Shown here: positions 23,400 through 34,800 of the stretch, piece by piece | Layout of the letters: every line of letters starts with the position of its first letter | Position numbering within the stretch: position 1 is the stretch's first letter | Position numbers and translations under genes: made by a program | The notes under the pieces: generated by a model | Seen by the model: the letters and a program-made list of their open reading frames with translations, nothing else | What the model was told of the DNA's origin: nothing | Databases searched by the model: none | DNA from: Ophiura sarsii | Taxonomy: Eukaryota; Echinodermata; Ophiuroidea; Amphilepidida; Ophiuridae | Assembly (NCBI GenBank): GCA_035610835.1 | Contig: CM069443.1 | Coordinates: 59,413,266 to 59,477,265, forward strand | Length of the DNA: 64,000 nt | Direction: 5' to 3'

Positions 23400-23740
23400 G
23401 TCTCTGTTTCACATTTTAGTCTCACGCTAGGCCATTAACAGCAGCCTTAACAGCAGCCTTGTGCTCTTGATTTTATCAGCTGGTTCCAGTTTTTACTATG
23501 ATTTTTAACCATTAAAATAAACTACCGGGTTCCAAATTGTCGTTTTCGGACTGCCGTTAACACTTATCGATTTCCGTCTCTGTTTCACATTTTAGTCTCA
23601 CGCTAGGCCATTAACAGCAGCTTTGTGCTCTTGATTTTATCAGCTGGTTCCAGTTTTTACTATGATTTTTAACCAATAAAATAAACTACCGGGTTCCAAA
23701 TTGTCGTTTTCGGACTGCCGTTAACACTTATCGATTTGTG
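23400..23740 (+). repeat. Young tandem duplication, about 176-bp period
   Basis: Two copies start GTCTCTGTTTCACATTTTAG (23,400 and 23,576) and end GCCGTTAACACTTATCGATT. They are nearly identical. The first has an extra 12-base CAGCAGCCTTAA-type repeat. Identity this high implies a recent event or an assembly duplication. Confidence 0.85.
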
Positions 23741-23935
23741 ATTTTCGCAATTGTGTGGATGTGCTAGGGTGTGGTGTATCGTGCGCACGAAGAAGTAGAC
23801 CCGAAGTACATGGAATAAATATCGGGCTTATCGTTGATTTGTCTCGGAGATATTGTCTTTTTTTTAAATAATTTACCTATTTTTGTTGTTACCTCTACAC
23901 TATTTTGATACTATAAAGTTATTACTTTCATTGTG

Positions 23936-24031
23936 ATGGGAAAATGTTGCGGATGTATATGTAATCCAAGGGAAGCGGCCGGCTCGATGTTTATATCGAT
24001 TGGTGTTTTTCGAGAATCGAAATTTGTTTAG
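23936..24031 (+). CDS. Short frame, MGKCCGC amino end (uncertain)
   Basis: A 31-codon frame begins MGKCCGCICNPREAAGSM and continues with a short hydrophobic stretch to a TAG. Glycine at position 2 and clustered cysteines resemble the acylated amino end of small multi-pass membrane proteins. It lies between two blocks of young tandem duplication in a relatively CpG-containing stretch. It could be a first exon cut by a non-consensus donor, or chance. No following exon was identified. Confidence 0.15.
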   Translation: MGKCCGCICNPREAAGSMFISIGVFRESKFV

Positions 24032-24336
24032 CTGACTTGAATGAACATTTGACTGAGAGGAAACTGGCTGGATTTTACCGTTTTACGCGAATGAAAGAAT
24101 CGTGGTCGTCAATTTTTGTGTTGCATTGTAACCGACCATCTGGAGATTTAGCTGTCTGTTGGGTGAGCACGAAGGTAAAATTAATTTAAGAACTTATTCT
24201 GTTTTGAAATTAGTCTGTAGATGTATGTATTATAATTTATGATTATACTATAATAATAGAATTAAGAATGCGTGTCGATATTTTGCCACATTTAGTTTTA
24301 CATTTCGAGGCCTCATCTCGATGTTTTCAAAATGTT

Positions 24337-24910
24337 GATTTTCTGAAAGAAATTCGATTTCTTTCAGTAACACACACACCCCGCCTTATCTCCATAACAC
24401 AACCCCTTTCAAAGTTATAGCCAGTATCACAAGGCTTCATCTCCACTCTCCCCAAGGCAAAGGCAATGTGTTTACAAATCTTCAATAAATCTCAAAATGG
24501 AGATCAGATGGGCTTTTTGTCATTGTTGTCGCGTCGCGTGCTGTACATGTATTCAGATTCGAATGGCTATGAGTATGACGCTATGTAGCCTAATTACCGT
24601 ATAGGTTGGGGCGGACCTACGTCGATTTTCTGAAAGAAATTCGATTTCTTTCAGTAACACACACACCCCGCCTTATCTCCATAACACAACCCCTTTCAAA
24701 GTTATAGCCAGTATCACAAGGCTTCATCTCCACTCTCCCCAAGGCAAAGGCAATGTGTTTACAAATCTTCAATAAATCTCAAAATGGAGATCAGATGGGC
24801 TTTTTGTCATTGTTGTCGCGTCGCGTGCTGTACATGTATTCAGATTCGAATGGCTATGAGTATGACGCTATGTAGCCTAATTACCGTATAGGTTGGGGCG
24901 GACCTACGTC
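24337..24910 (+). repeat. Young tandem duplication, 287-bp period
   Basis: Two virtually identical copies start GATTTTCTGAAAGAAATTCG (24,337 and 24,624) and end GGTTGGGGCGGACCTACGTC. Each opens with the small palindrome TGAAAGAAATTCGATTTCTTTCA. Confidence 0.9.
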
Positions 24911-25097
24911 ATGCCGGTGAAAACAATCCGATGCCGGTGAAAACAAAAACAAAAACAACTTGCGCAGATACCATTCAGATTGGCTATGAGTATGACGCTA
25001 TGTAGCCTAATTACCGTATAGGTTGGGCGGACCTACGTCATGCCGGTGAAACAATCCGATGCCGGTGAAAACAAAAACAAAAACAACTTGCGCAGAT
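24911..25097 (+). repeat. Partial third and fourth units, 129-bp period
   Basis: ATGCCGGTGAAAACAATCCG begins at 24,911 and recurs at 25,040 with one base missing. The stretch between repeats the tail of the 287-bp unit (GGCTATGAGTATGACGCTAT through GGACCTACGTC). The local structure is a nested, stepwise tandem duplication. Confidence 0.8.
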
Positions 25098-25974
25098 CAA
25101 TCAATTAATTAAGGCATCCGCACATTGCGCCTACTGCGATTCAAGTGCGTAACGCTCAGCGTTGAGTGCGTGCATGGAATGTTTTGCTTTTGAATCACTG
25201 GTTGCCAAGCAAATTTGCTATAGTAAAAATAACTCAAAGTTCCCGGCTATATCTTGCCTCACGTCCCGTACGGAATAAACCGTGTATAGCACCAACATAT
25301 TTTAATTGGTTTGAGCATGCGCAATTGAGTTACGGGACGTCTAGCAAGACATTGCCAAGTTCCCGTATGTCCGCGCCTTCGTATATGTATAAATTAAGTT
25401 TAGTTTATAACGATGATTCCTACCTTTGTAGATGTGATCGGGTCATCTACCTTTAAATATAGGCCTAGGCGAAATCAATCATGCACTCAATTGGTCAATT
25501 GACTAGATAGATGTCTTACTCTTAGTAAATCATTTGAGTTCATTAATTTCCTATTAGGAACTGTTGGTGAAGTACAGTTTATCTGCGCATACCGACTTAA
25601 CCGAAACAGAAACAGAAATGTGGCTTTACTAGGGATGTTCATATCATTGACTATAATAGAGGGCGACATTTAAAAAAAAAAGTTGACCAAAATATGTAGA
25701 AAACTCCACGTTCTCTTTTAAATCCAGCGGAAAAGTATGAAACAAGCTGGGTGTATTCACTGATGTCTAAATAACACCACACAAGCAACTGGACATCATG
25801 AAAGTAAACCCTTTTTTACCTAAAATGATTTAAAATGTGCATGACTTGCCCAGTTTTCAGCAATATGAGGCAAACTACTTTTGGTTATAACTTTTTTATT
25901 ATTCAGCCTGCAGACAAGGTTGAACCATCATTTTTTATTGTAATTTTTTGTTGGCCTTGTATAGTGAAGCATGA
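25098..25974. other. No gene seen
   Basis: Spacer. Near 25,433-25,457 it shares the GTGATCGGGTCATCTACC segment with 4,609-4,633. Confidence 0.35.
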
Positions 25975-26180
25975 ACGATAGTAAAGCCACCATTGGGGCT
26001 AGGATAAGGCTATATTTAAAAATCTTTGGTCTCAAAAGCTTCCGCGCATAATGGAATGAAATCAATACTATTACTATAATGAGTCGACATTGTGGCTTTA
26101 GTGTGTACGATAGTAAAGCCACCATTTGGGCTAGGATAAGGCTATATTTAAAAAAATCTTTGCTCTCAAAGCTCTCGGGC
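25975..26180 (+). repeat. Duplicated flank plus H1 MITE left end
   Basis: ACGATAGTAAAGCCACCATT...GGGCTAGGATAAGGCTATAT occurs at 25,975 and again at 26,104. The first copy carries only a solo H1 MITE left end (from 26,008). The second runs into a nearly full MITE. The flank was therefore duplicated together with the MITE end. Confidence 0.65.
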
Positions 26181-26430
26181 CCGTTAGTTAATTGATGCGT
26201 GTTAGACAAAAAGTTGTGGATTTAAAAAAAGAAATCAAAAAAAAGAAAGAAAAATCCCAAATTTCACAGATTTTTCAGATTTTCATTGAACACATCATTT
26301 TAAATACAAATGGTCATATTGTAAGGATTTCAATAATTTATACTTATAACCCTTAATAAAACATGCATTCTGCATTTAAGGTTTTGAAACACTGAAAAGC
26401 TTTGAGAGAATTTTTTTTTTAATATGCGCC
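26138..26430 (+). mobile_element. Harbinger-like MITE, family H1
   Basis: It starts GGCTATATTTAAAAAAATC after TAA, with CTCAAAGCTC. The interior matches the 2,185 copy in order (GTTAGTTAATTGATGCGTGTTAGA, TTTCACAGATTTTTCAGATT, GAACACATCATTT, GCATTCTGCATT). It ends AAAGCTTTGAGAGAA...AATATGCGCC. The right terminus and TSD are degraded. Confidence 0.65.
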
Positions 26431-27073
26431 TCAGGGTTGTCGGTCGGAGCCGCCACTCACGATTGACGACCAGCACTCTCAGAAAAAAGGGTAAATAAAA
26501 CGGCGCTCTAATTTTTTTGTTTTTTAACAATTTGTGGATAAAATCATTAAACTGCCTCATAAAACAAGACATGATGTGGCAGGAACCTTCAAAGTGCATA
26601 TTATAACCCCTAAGAATTAAGGCCCTCAAGACCCCATGCCATGATCCAATGCACTTCTTTCGCAAAACGTATTCCGTTTGCCATCATCAAAATTAACCGG
26701 CACTACATTTTGGTTGGTGACAAAGGCCAGACGTATTGTTATACACCACGGCACACTATCAAAGAATGAAATTGGGTCCATTTAGAAGTTAAAGGCTATT
26801 CTGGTCAAAATTAATATTTTGTTCACGATGGACGATTGGTCTGATATTTCAATCCAAAAATGCATGAATTCGATCGTTTTTATTGCAAAATCAGTATTTT
26901 TTTCTCAGAAATGTTAACAATGAATTGTGCCGGCACCGGCAGGTGACAGGAAACTGAAAAATCCACCTTGCGGGGCCTAATAATATGTATACATTGGTTC
27001 AATCTCAACCCGCAATTATTCCCAAGAAATACTGCCTTATTTTCCCTAGAAATACTGCCTTATTTTCCCTAGG
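26431..27073. other. Spacer with a short tandem repeat
   Basis: At 27,029-27,071 AGAAATACTGCCTTATTTTC occurs twice in tandem (24-bp period). The rest shows no supported feature. Confidence 0.4.
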
Positions 27074-27544
27074 CTATGTACTGTGTTATCCCTATTAGAC
27101 GCCCAGGGCGGTTAGCAAAGTCAATTTGGGTGGGCGCTTAATATGTTACCTTTTTTAAAATTCATTTATCGTGGAGCATGTTCAAAACCATTCGCTCTAC
27201 AGGCAGTGGTATCAGCACTACTGTACGTGTGGCAGTTAAGTGCCTAGTGGGATTGCTTTGCTTACTTGCTTAAGGGGGCTGTCAAGTGTCAGAAATAGCT
27301 TCCGTAAAACTGCCGTAACTACGTAATTATTCATATATTCCATATACAAGTATACATTTTTTTGAAGGAAAGGGTTCAATAAATCTAACCATGAACATAA
27401 AATTGCTCTAAAAAGAACCATTTTGGAGAAAATCATAAAAAACGAGAATTTTGACCAGTCTTCAATTCGGACAAGGTAACCAAAAAAATATTTTCTGAAA
27501 ATCTGTCCTTTTACGATTTTTGTAATCTTAAGAAAATTACCCGG

Positions 27545-27710
27545 GTTCCATTTTTTTTGTTTTTTGATATCTGAGATATTTCTTTATTTATTGACCAAAT
27601 AAGGCAACAAAATGGGATTTTTAAATACAACAAACGTGAATTTCCACAAAATGATCCGAAAAATCGGGAAATAGGCCTAAAACAAAAAACAAAAAAAATG
27701 GAACCTGGCG
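27545..27710. repeat. Inverted repeat (hairpin)
   Basis: GGTTCCATTTTTTTTGTTTT is mirrored by AAAACAAAAAAAATGGAACC, separated by about 120 bases. It lies within the left part of the TTAA element. Confidence 0.7.
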
Positions 27711-28819
27711 AAGATCATGGTTGTTGCGTTAAACTTACTTGCTGTCCATCAGATGCAGTTTGTATTGAGTTATCGTGTCTGTAAATCGTATTTTTACTCA
27801 AAAATGAACATAAAGAAATCAACCGATGAATGTGAAAAGTGACAATACCGCCGTTTGATCATGGTTTACGGGGAAATACACGTATTTCAAATCCTGTTCT
27901 TTAGATATTGTGGGAAACATATAAATCCCCAACTTCGTGCAAAGTTTCATTACAAACCGTTCTTTTCTTGGTATCAAAATAACCTCAAATGTGTGTTAAA
28001 AAACGCCTTTTTCATGATGTCGAGTTTGAAAAAGAAGCCATACCATTTCATGCGCATTCGAAGTGCGTTCACAATTTCCGGGAAGCGTAACGCATTCATG
28101 CGCGTGCGTTAATCGACAATGAGCGCAGACGCGCGCGGAATGTTTTGAGTTGGCAAAATAAATGGTGACGCGTGCGCGTTGAACCGGTTGACAAAGATTT
28201 ATAGACGCTCGTGTATTAATTTCTGTGCGCAACACTCTGCGGCTATAATCATCAGAGTTTATCATTATATAGGCCAGTGTAGTCGAGTCTTTATCAATGT
28301 GATCATTTAAAAATGCACCGTGGCGGGATTAGTGAGTAGTCTGGGTGTAAAAATCAACACCTATCCTAGATAAAGGACTTAGTAAAGGAGAAAGAAAAAT
28401 TGGAAACAGAGAGAAAGCAAGAAATGGGATAAAGATTTAATTTAAGACCTGTCGTTTGGTAGGCTCTAGGCCTTTGCCTACATGTTTTCTCTTCTTCTAC
28501 CTCAGATATTTAAAGAGACGGAATCGGGTAAGCTTCTGATTAACATGATTAATATGAGTCACGTCACGAATTGTAATTTCATCATAAATAGTAAAAGGCC
28601 ACAACATGCCACCTGAACTTGATCCTCGTTATGCCAACGCCACTGAAAAAGAAACTGAAATATATGTCCGATAGGTCTAATGTTTAATGAAGCAGGAAAA
28701 TAAATTTAACGGTTTGTAAAATGACTATATGAATTGTCTATGGGTAAACTGTCAAGCGAACGAGTAACAGTAGCGTATTAGCAGTTTCCCCCCTCGACGG
28801 ATTTGACCGGGTAGAACAG

Positions 28820-30200
28820 CTCAAACTATCGGGCTAAAAGGTTTTATTTTCTGTAAATACAGTGGGTTGGGGGAGCAAGGGCCCCAATTTGAATCGGATG
28901 GGGTGGATTTTGAGAACACCCCCACCCTCCCCGTTTTCAAATGTCGGACTCGGCGGCGGCGGCAATCCTCAGCCTGTAAAGTTAAAGCATACCGGGAAGA
29001 TACCATTTCCCCCTCTGACAAGCGATCTCATCAGATACGCCACTGGCGGGTAATGGAGCACATTTCACAGTAGTTAAATGATGAGTATTTTCCATTAGAA
29101 TGGACTTGGATCCTTTTAAAATTGATTTGAATTGCTATCTACCAAAGATAATTATTAAATAGTGATTGTTCAGTGTTATAACAATAGCTCTATTAAGCAT
29201 TTCGGTTGGATCTCTTATAAAAGTAGTTTGCTATCTACTGAAGATAACAATGATAACGTTGAAAACACGGTCATTATTTAACAATTAGCTCTAGTACTAC
29301 ATGTAGGCCTATATACAGTATTCGGTATTTCCATTACCGAGGGGCAGAAATATAGAGCATCCTCTCCCACCATAATCCCATCCCTTCCACCTTTGCTTTC
29401 AGTCTAGAACATTCGGACGTTTCATTGATTCAAAATATGAATGATGGGCATTTAGCGATCGAAATGGGAAGATCTCTGTTCTTTGTTCAGTCCGAATTTC
29501 ATTTGGAATGTTCCAGAATTTTATATTATTCAATTTAACTATGACATTTTAGGAGGATTTTATAGAAACATGAATTGTTTGGCCGTATAGGCCTACTTCT
29601 GGTTATCTTGGAACTTATTTTGTCTTATATGGCATGTCACCAACCAAACCGTAGGCCTAACAGCGGGGCCTTAGACCCGAACGCAACTGAATAAATGAGC
29701 TTATAATGGATAGTATATACATGCCAGGAGAGGCTGTCCATCCCTGCTCTCCATGGCCCTCCAACTCCACATGTCGTGTGTTTGATTGCCGCGTGTGCAA
29801 ATACATGTACTATACAAAGTTAGACTATTATGAGATAACCATGTGAACCATTTGATAGCATCGGCTCATCGGCCCGAGGATGCTTCTCCGATCATGCCCA
29901 TGTAGGCCTAGGTAAAACGGCACTTATAATTGATATTATGTTTGATATAACTGAATGACAAATTAGTACACCGTCCGAGTTGAACTAATTGAGAACTAGC
30001 GGCTAACTTAACAACGATACGAAGGCCTACCATATTCAGTAATGACAATAAATAGATAACAGGTAGGCCTATTGGATGGACGGGGCGGGTGGAACGGACT
30101 TGTACAACATCGAAAGGCCAAACAAAAACAAAACATTAACGTCTTCGGATAAAACCCGGTGTAAGTCTTTTTGATCTCCTTACAATGTTTCACTCCGATC
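28820..30200. other. Interior of TTAA element, nothing recognised
   Basis: A G/C-richer patch at 28,860-29,050 (GGGTTGGGGGAGCAAGGGCC; CGGCGGCGGCGG) gives overlapping short frames on both strands without splice or family support. The remainder is AT-rich with no supported feature. Confidence 0.3.
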
Positions 30201-30784
30201 AGGCCTAGTAAAAAAATAAACATGTTTCCCGTCCCCGCCCGCCTCCTTTTTGGCCGCCGCATCCTATTTTTTACTATTTACTATTTCCGAAAATTCTGTA
30301 ACATTTTTTTTTTTTTTAGTGATTGATCCTTTGCCATAGGAATGGTAGGTGTAATAGAAATGCTGTATCATTTCATAGCATGTTCATGCCATACATGACA
30401 CAGAATTATTGACATGGCTTCTCAAATACTAACTTCACGTAGCAATTGCTTGCAATTAGGGGACCGACACATGTAGGCATTACATCCTTTCGATCAATGA
30501 TGTTTTGTTCCTCATCCAACCTGAAAAATGACGAAAACATAAAGAAACAATGTGTACTTGGCTCTATATATTAGGTAAACCTTTTCATATTTGTATTCCT
30601 CTGGCAATTAGAGTGGAAAATCCTGTTTAGGAGTGTCTGCAACACAGTCAGTTGGTCACTTTCGACTTGGCGGCCATCTTGAAAAAAAATAGCAAAAAAT
30701 GAGAAAATAGTAAATAGTAAGACCCTCCCTCCTCCTTTTTTTAAAAGTACGGACGGGAAACATGTCATTTTTTTTAATATGCCT
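30201..30784. mobile_element. MITE nested in the TTAA element
   Basis: The left end AGGCCTAGTAAAAAAATAAA then CATGTTTCCCGTCC, and the right end GGACGGGAAACATG then TTTTTTTTAATATGCCT, are inverted repeats. A second pair of words, TACTATTTACTATTT and AAATAGTAAATAGTA, lies further in. The AGGC...TAAAAAAA terminus resembles the H1 family, but a TWA duplication is not clean here. Confidence 0.55.
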
Positions 30785-31519
30785 GACATGGATTCAAAAT
30801 CTTTCTCTGTCCTTTATTTTTTATCTTTTTTCCTTCTCTCTTTCCATGCTCCTTGACACTAACGCTTGTGCTAAAGCCTTGTTTTACTAATAACTTGCTT
30901 TCAGGCTCAGCCACACCCCGGCAAAAATGACGGTTTGATAAGTCGGGCCTCCGATGCGTAAACAATGCGTATGAACAAGCCCTCAAACGCGGCAAAAACA
31001 TAGCGGGTAACGCAGCACGCACTGACGGCTTTCGAAATAACAGCGTCGCGTATTTTAAGCGAACTGGCGCGTGCCAATTTGCGTGAAAAACAAAACACGG
31101 GATACGCGGCGCATGGGAGTTTCGCTGATCCCCTGCGGGCAGACTTTTCCATTCTACTTTGTCAATGATCACAATAAGGGATTTAAATCCTTCTAAATAG
31201 GGTTTTGGAATTTCAAAATTGAAAATTTCTTTGCATGTACTGATAGATAACACTCTGAAGTTTTGAAAAATGAAGAAAAGTGAAATTCCTGGAAAATACA
31301 AAATGACACTTGACAGCCCCCTTAAGGCGTCCCGAAGGATTGGGGAGAGCATTATTGCTTATACTGAAGGACGCTGTGGCGATAAATGTTGTTGTACAGT
31401 GCTACGGTAATTGAAAAGGTGGGCGCTTATAAGGGATTGTTTGTTGGTAATCATTGAGAAAAACTGGGGTGGGTGCTTATAATATAAGGGCATGGGCGCT
31501 TAATAGGGATAATACGGTA

Positions 31520-33420
31520 ACAGTAAATTGGCAACATGGACTGTGTACAAGACCAAGTTTAAGATCTGAAAATACATGTATGTTACTTGTGTCCTTGATG
31601 ATCTATCACCCGCCCGGTCAGATTTTTCAATTTTTTTCCCTCTTCATTTTTTTGTTTGTTTTTATGTCTTTTATATTTTGAACAGTTTATTTAGCTTGTG
31701 AGACAGGCTTTTACGAAGGGTATTCATAATATAAGTTAAAAGCTTAACGGGTTCGCCGTTGGACGAGTTTTAATCTGTCAAGCTTTCGTTAGGATTAGCT
31801 CTGACTTCTTCAGGACCAAATTATGTTTATTTAGCATTGACTATTAAACTAAGTGTTTATAACTTATATGTGTGACTCTTTGTGTGATTTTATCTCCATG
31901 TTGGTCAACCTTTGAGCTTATGCTGGTATAAGAAAATAAAAATAATAAAAAAACTGCACACTTTCAACAGGGAACTTTTAACTTATTATATTAATTCTTC
32001 AACATTCAACATACGGCCGGTTGATAGGTAACAGTAAGATCGACAAATGCAAGTTGAAAATTATCACTTTACATTTTTGTTTTTATAAAGCGCCTTGTGG
32101 TTGTTGTTGGCAACATACGGTGCTCGATACATACATTTTTTATTATTATTATTGTTGGCAGCGTTTCAGTATATGGTCGCATGTCATAAGGTGGGCATGC
32201 TAAAAGGGTGGCGGTGTTTCATTTTTCGGAATGGATTTGTCATTCAAATATTATAGCTTCACAACCCCTTGGCCTGGTTGATGCATCATTTTAAAGCTGA
32301 GAGATGGATCTATAACTGTGTGAAATCTCATTGAAATAGGAATTTAAATGACATAGTAACAGCAGTTTAAATCTGAAAAAGTTGGGGTGGCGGCTCAGGC
32401 GGGTGCGGCTCAGGCGGGTGCGGGTAATGTATTAGTATAGGGAAATACATGATTTTCGTCATGTCGATTTGAATAAATTGTTGTATTTTCATAACCCCTT
32501 GTCCTATCAACCTCATCAATATCTCATTTTAAAGATAAATTTGTAATAAATACAAATTCCTCTAAAAAGAATAATGATTGCCATTTATCAAAACATTAGG
32601 GCATGCTGAAGTTCTGTTTCCTCTGATTTATAGCGTTGGGAATTATTAATTAATTGGCTGTATAATTAATTAATAATGTGTTATCAATCATGGTTTAAAA
32701 TGTTTTAAAGATACAAGTACATTCAATCATGTAGGACCTATTTAGTAATGCTTTAAAGAAATGCTAAAGCATTTCAAAGTCATTTACCTTTAGATAAATA
32801 ATACATATCAAAAGAGGATGTAAAAATTCTTGAAGCCACTTAGTAAGATCGCTTAATTAACTTAATTAGCTAATTACAAAAGTATCCTTCACCACAATGT
32901 TACTTCTTATGTATCTATTTATCATATGCAGTGGAATCAAACTTGAAACTTGACTACTTTGGTAATTTTACATAGTGATAAACAATAATTTTATTCTGGG
33001 TATACCGCGTAAATTAAGGTTATAATTAAATTGTAATTAATATGCAAATTACAATATTTCTTACCAAATTTCACTGCTCAATTTGTGTATTAGTATGTTT
33101 TCAATATATTTTGTATGTATCAGTTTGATACAACCAATTACTTCAACTGTGTGCTTCTTTTAGTACAGCAGGTCCAATTTGAGAAAAACGCATTTGAAAA
33201 TTCTTGTTTACATTGCCAACAATGGACTAATTAACTCTTAATTAGCCGATTTTGCCTTAACGAAAGGAATTTTTAACAAGAAAGTGGTATGAATTAGTAG
33301 AGGGTGACAATACCTAAAACATATAACAAAATACCTTTTTTGGCAATTTTGACCATGTAACACAAATTACACCACCTTGTGACATGGGACCATATTCTTC
33401 TTTTTTGTATAGTCATGAAC
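31520..33420. other. AT-rich spacer
   Basis: No gene is seen. A short tandem repeat of GGCTCAGGCGGGTGC lies at about 32,390-32,422. Two loosely related segments (about 32,225-32,330 and 32,455-32,560) share CATAACCCCTTG and CATTTTAAAG. TTAATTAATTGGC...TTAATTAAT palindromic words lie near 32,640-32,680. Confidence 0.4.
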
Positions 33421-33785
33421 TGTTTGCGCCAACAAGACCAACCTCTAGAGCTTCGTGTGTGTCCTTTGCACTAATGCGTGTGAAATTGTTGTGTACAGTT
33501 TGCGCCAACAAGACCATCCTCTATTTTGTGTGTGATTCCTCATACCCTTGCTTGTGAACTTGTAGTGTGCATTTTGCGCCAAACAAGACCATAAGAATGT
33601 TATTGGTTATACTTCTACAAATGTATGGCAAAGTTGGTTAAGTCCCATTTAAAAGAACAACTTTTTGGTTTGAGCCAGTGTTACATTGTTTTCACTGTTC
33701 CATAAATATTCCTCTTTTTTTTCTCTTGCCAGTGAACTTGTACTGTAGTGTACAGTAAACAGTTTGTGCCAACAAGACAATTAGG
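33421..33785 (+). repeat. Degenerate minisatellite, GTTTGCGCCAACAAGACCA
   Basis: The core recurs at about 33,421, 33,497, 33,571 (one extra A) and 33,759. The first three are spaced about 75 bp apart, and TGTGTACAGT or GTGTG words precede each copy. The copies have diverged by substitutions and a longer insertion before the fourth. Confidence 0.65.
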
Positions 33786-34694
33786 TGTTTAATACTCCTA
33801 AAAGCTAAAACAGTTCCATAAACAGTAAGCCTCGGAGTAAAATGTGATTGTGTTTTTCATGGCGTGATTCTAGCTTTTGATTACATTTCTCGGTATTTTG
33901 AAAGTCACCCATGTTTTCTCGGTATCGCGGGTTTATCAATGAAAAATCCTTGAAGCGCCTGTGATCTTCGGGTTTTTGAAAGAAAAATGTCAATCTTTTT
34001 TTTCATCAACTAAAACATTAGTAGAGATCAACAATTTTAACAATCCAGGAATGAGATTAAATGTCAAGTTAGCGTACATGTACATGTAGATCATACTTAG
34101 CATACACTGATTGACTACATGTAAATGAAAATGAACTGTGCATCCTCGATTATCCGCAATCGATCACGGCAGAATACAATTACATAGCATGATGAGCACA
34201 GGGCCTCGCCTAAACGATAAAGCGTATTGAATCACATGGAAATTTATGATTATGAAATGGCACCATTAACTTCCTAATAGTAATCGACGATATCACACGC
34301 ACAGAGCTCAAAGTCCAAATCTGAACCATAAATTGCCAAAGTTGGTTAAATAATTTAAAAAAATGTATTAAAACTAGAAAGATTGCTTTGAGCTCCTGTT
34401 ACCCTCAACCTTTTGTTATGATCGCGAGCTTCAGATGATGAAGCTGTGATCAACAAATTTTTGTTTTAAGTTGAAAATCTGGTCAGCAATCAGAACATCT
34501 ACATGTACCTTTAATATTATTGTTATAATGTATGTGACCACATGGAAAATATCACCATGCATGGTTTTCTGTCTGTGTGGATCCCAGCCTTTACAGTTGA
34601 GTCACAATATTCTGGTTAGGCAACCAAATTTGTTTTAGATTTAAGACAGGAATCTTTGCATTAATTTACTTTTTTATTCTTTTTATTTCCACAG
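33786..34694. other. No feature before the candidate exon
   Basis: AT-rich sequence that would be intronic if the exon at 34,695 is real. Its last 60 bases form a long pyrimidine tract. Confidence 0.35.
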
Positions 34695-34800
34695 AAAATC
34701 AAAGCTCCATGATCGTCCTGATTTCCAGAAAGAGAACAAACCTTGGCTACCACACAAATTTCAACACCCTGCAGTTCCAGCAATACACTTGATTGTTGAG
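34695..34800 (+). CDS. Candidate internal exon, unknown protein
   Basis: A strong acceptor (TTTTTATTCTTTTTATTTCCACAG) and a GAG|GTAGGA donor bound 106 bases. Only one of the three frames is open throughout, with 1 leading base and then 35 codons, so the exon ends in phase 0. The peptide runs from KSKLHDRPDFQKENKPWLPH to AIHLIVE, with ordinary amino-acid use and hydrophobic and charged residues in proportion. I do not recognise the family. A phase-0 candidate terminal exon lies at 45,391, but that one sits inside a transposon, so the link is weak. It is the best-supported exon-like segment on the plus strand. Confidence 0.4.

Larger units (their letters stand above)
27274..31321. mobile_element. 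4.05-kb element with TTAA duplication
   Basis: TTAA at 27,270-27,273 and 31,322-31,325 flanks a perfect 18-bp TIR, GGGGGCTGTCAAGTGTCA and its reverse complement. TTAA targets characterise piggyBac and Kolobok elements. No transposase is recognisable, only a 192-codon minus frame (30,774-31,352) that runs through the right TIR and a GC-rich stretch. Nested inside are a hairpin (27,545-27,710), a MITE (30,201-30,784) and two CpG-rich islands (about 28,040-28,180 and 30,900-31,140). The left subterminal region is related to the element at 6,501. Confidence 0.6.
27074..31519. mobile_element. Possible outer element, TTATCCCTATTA ends
   Basis: GTTATCCCTATTAGACGCCCA at about 27,079 and GGGCGCTTAATAGGGATAATAC at about 31,496 are inverted repeats of the same terminal sequence. 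A third copy, TTAAAAAATAGGGATAATAC, is at 60,570. GGGTGGGCGCTTA words sit inside both ends. The pair brackets the TTAA element at 27,274-31,321, so that element may have inserted into it. The pairing could also be two unrelated solo ends. Confidence 0.35.

Noticed and set aside
33421..33785. A CRISPR-like array
   Set aside because: There are few copies, cores are imperfect and spacing is uneven in a eukaryotic context. It is a degenerate minisatellite.
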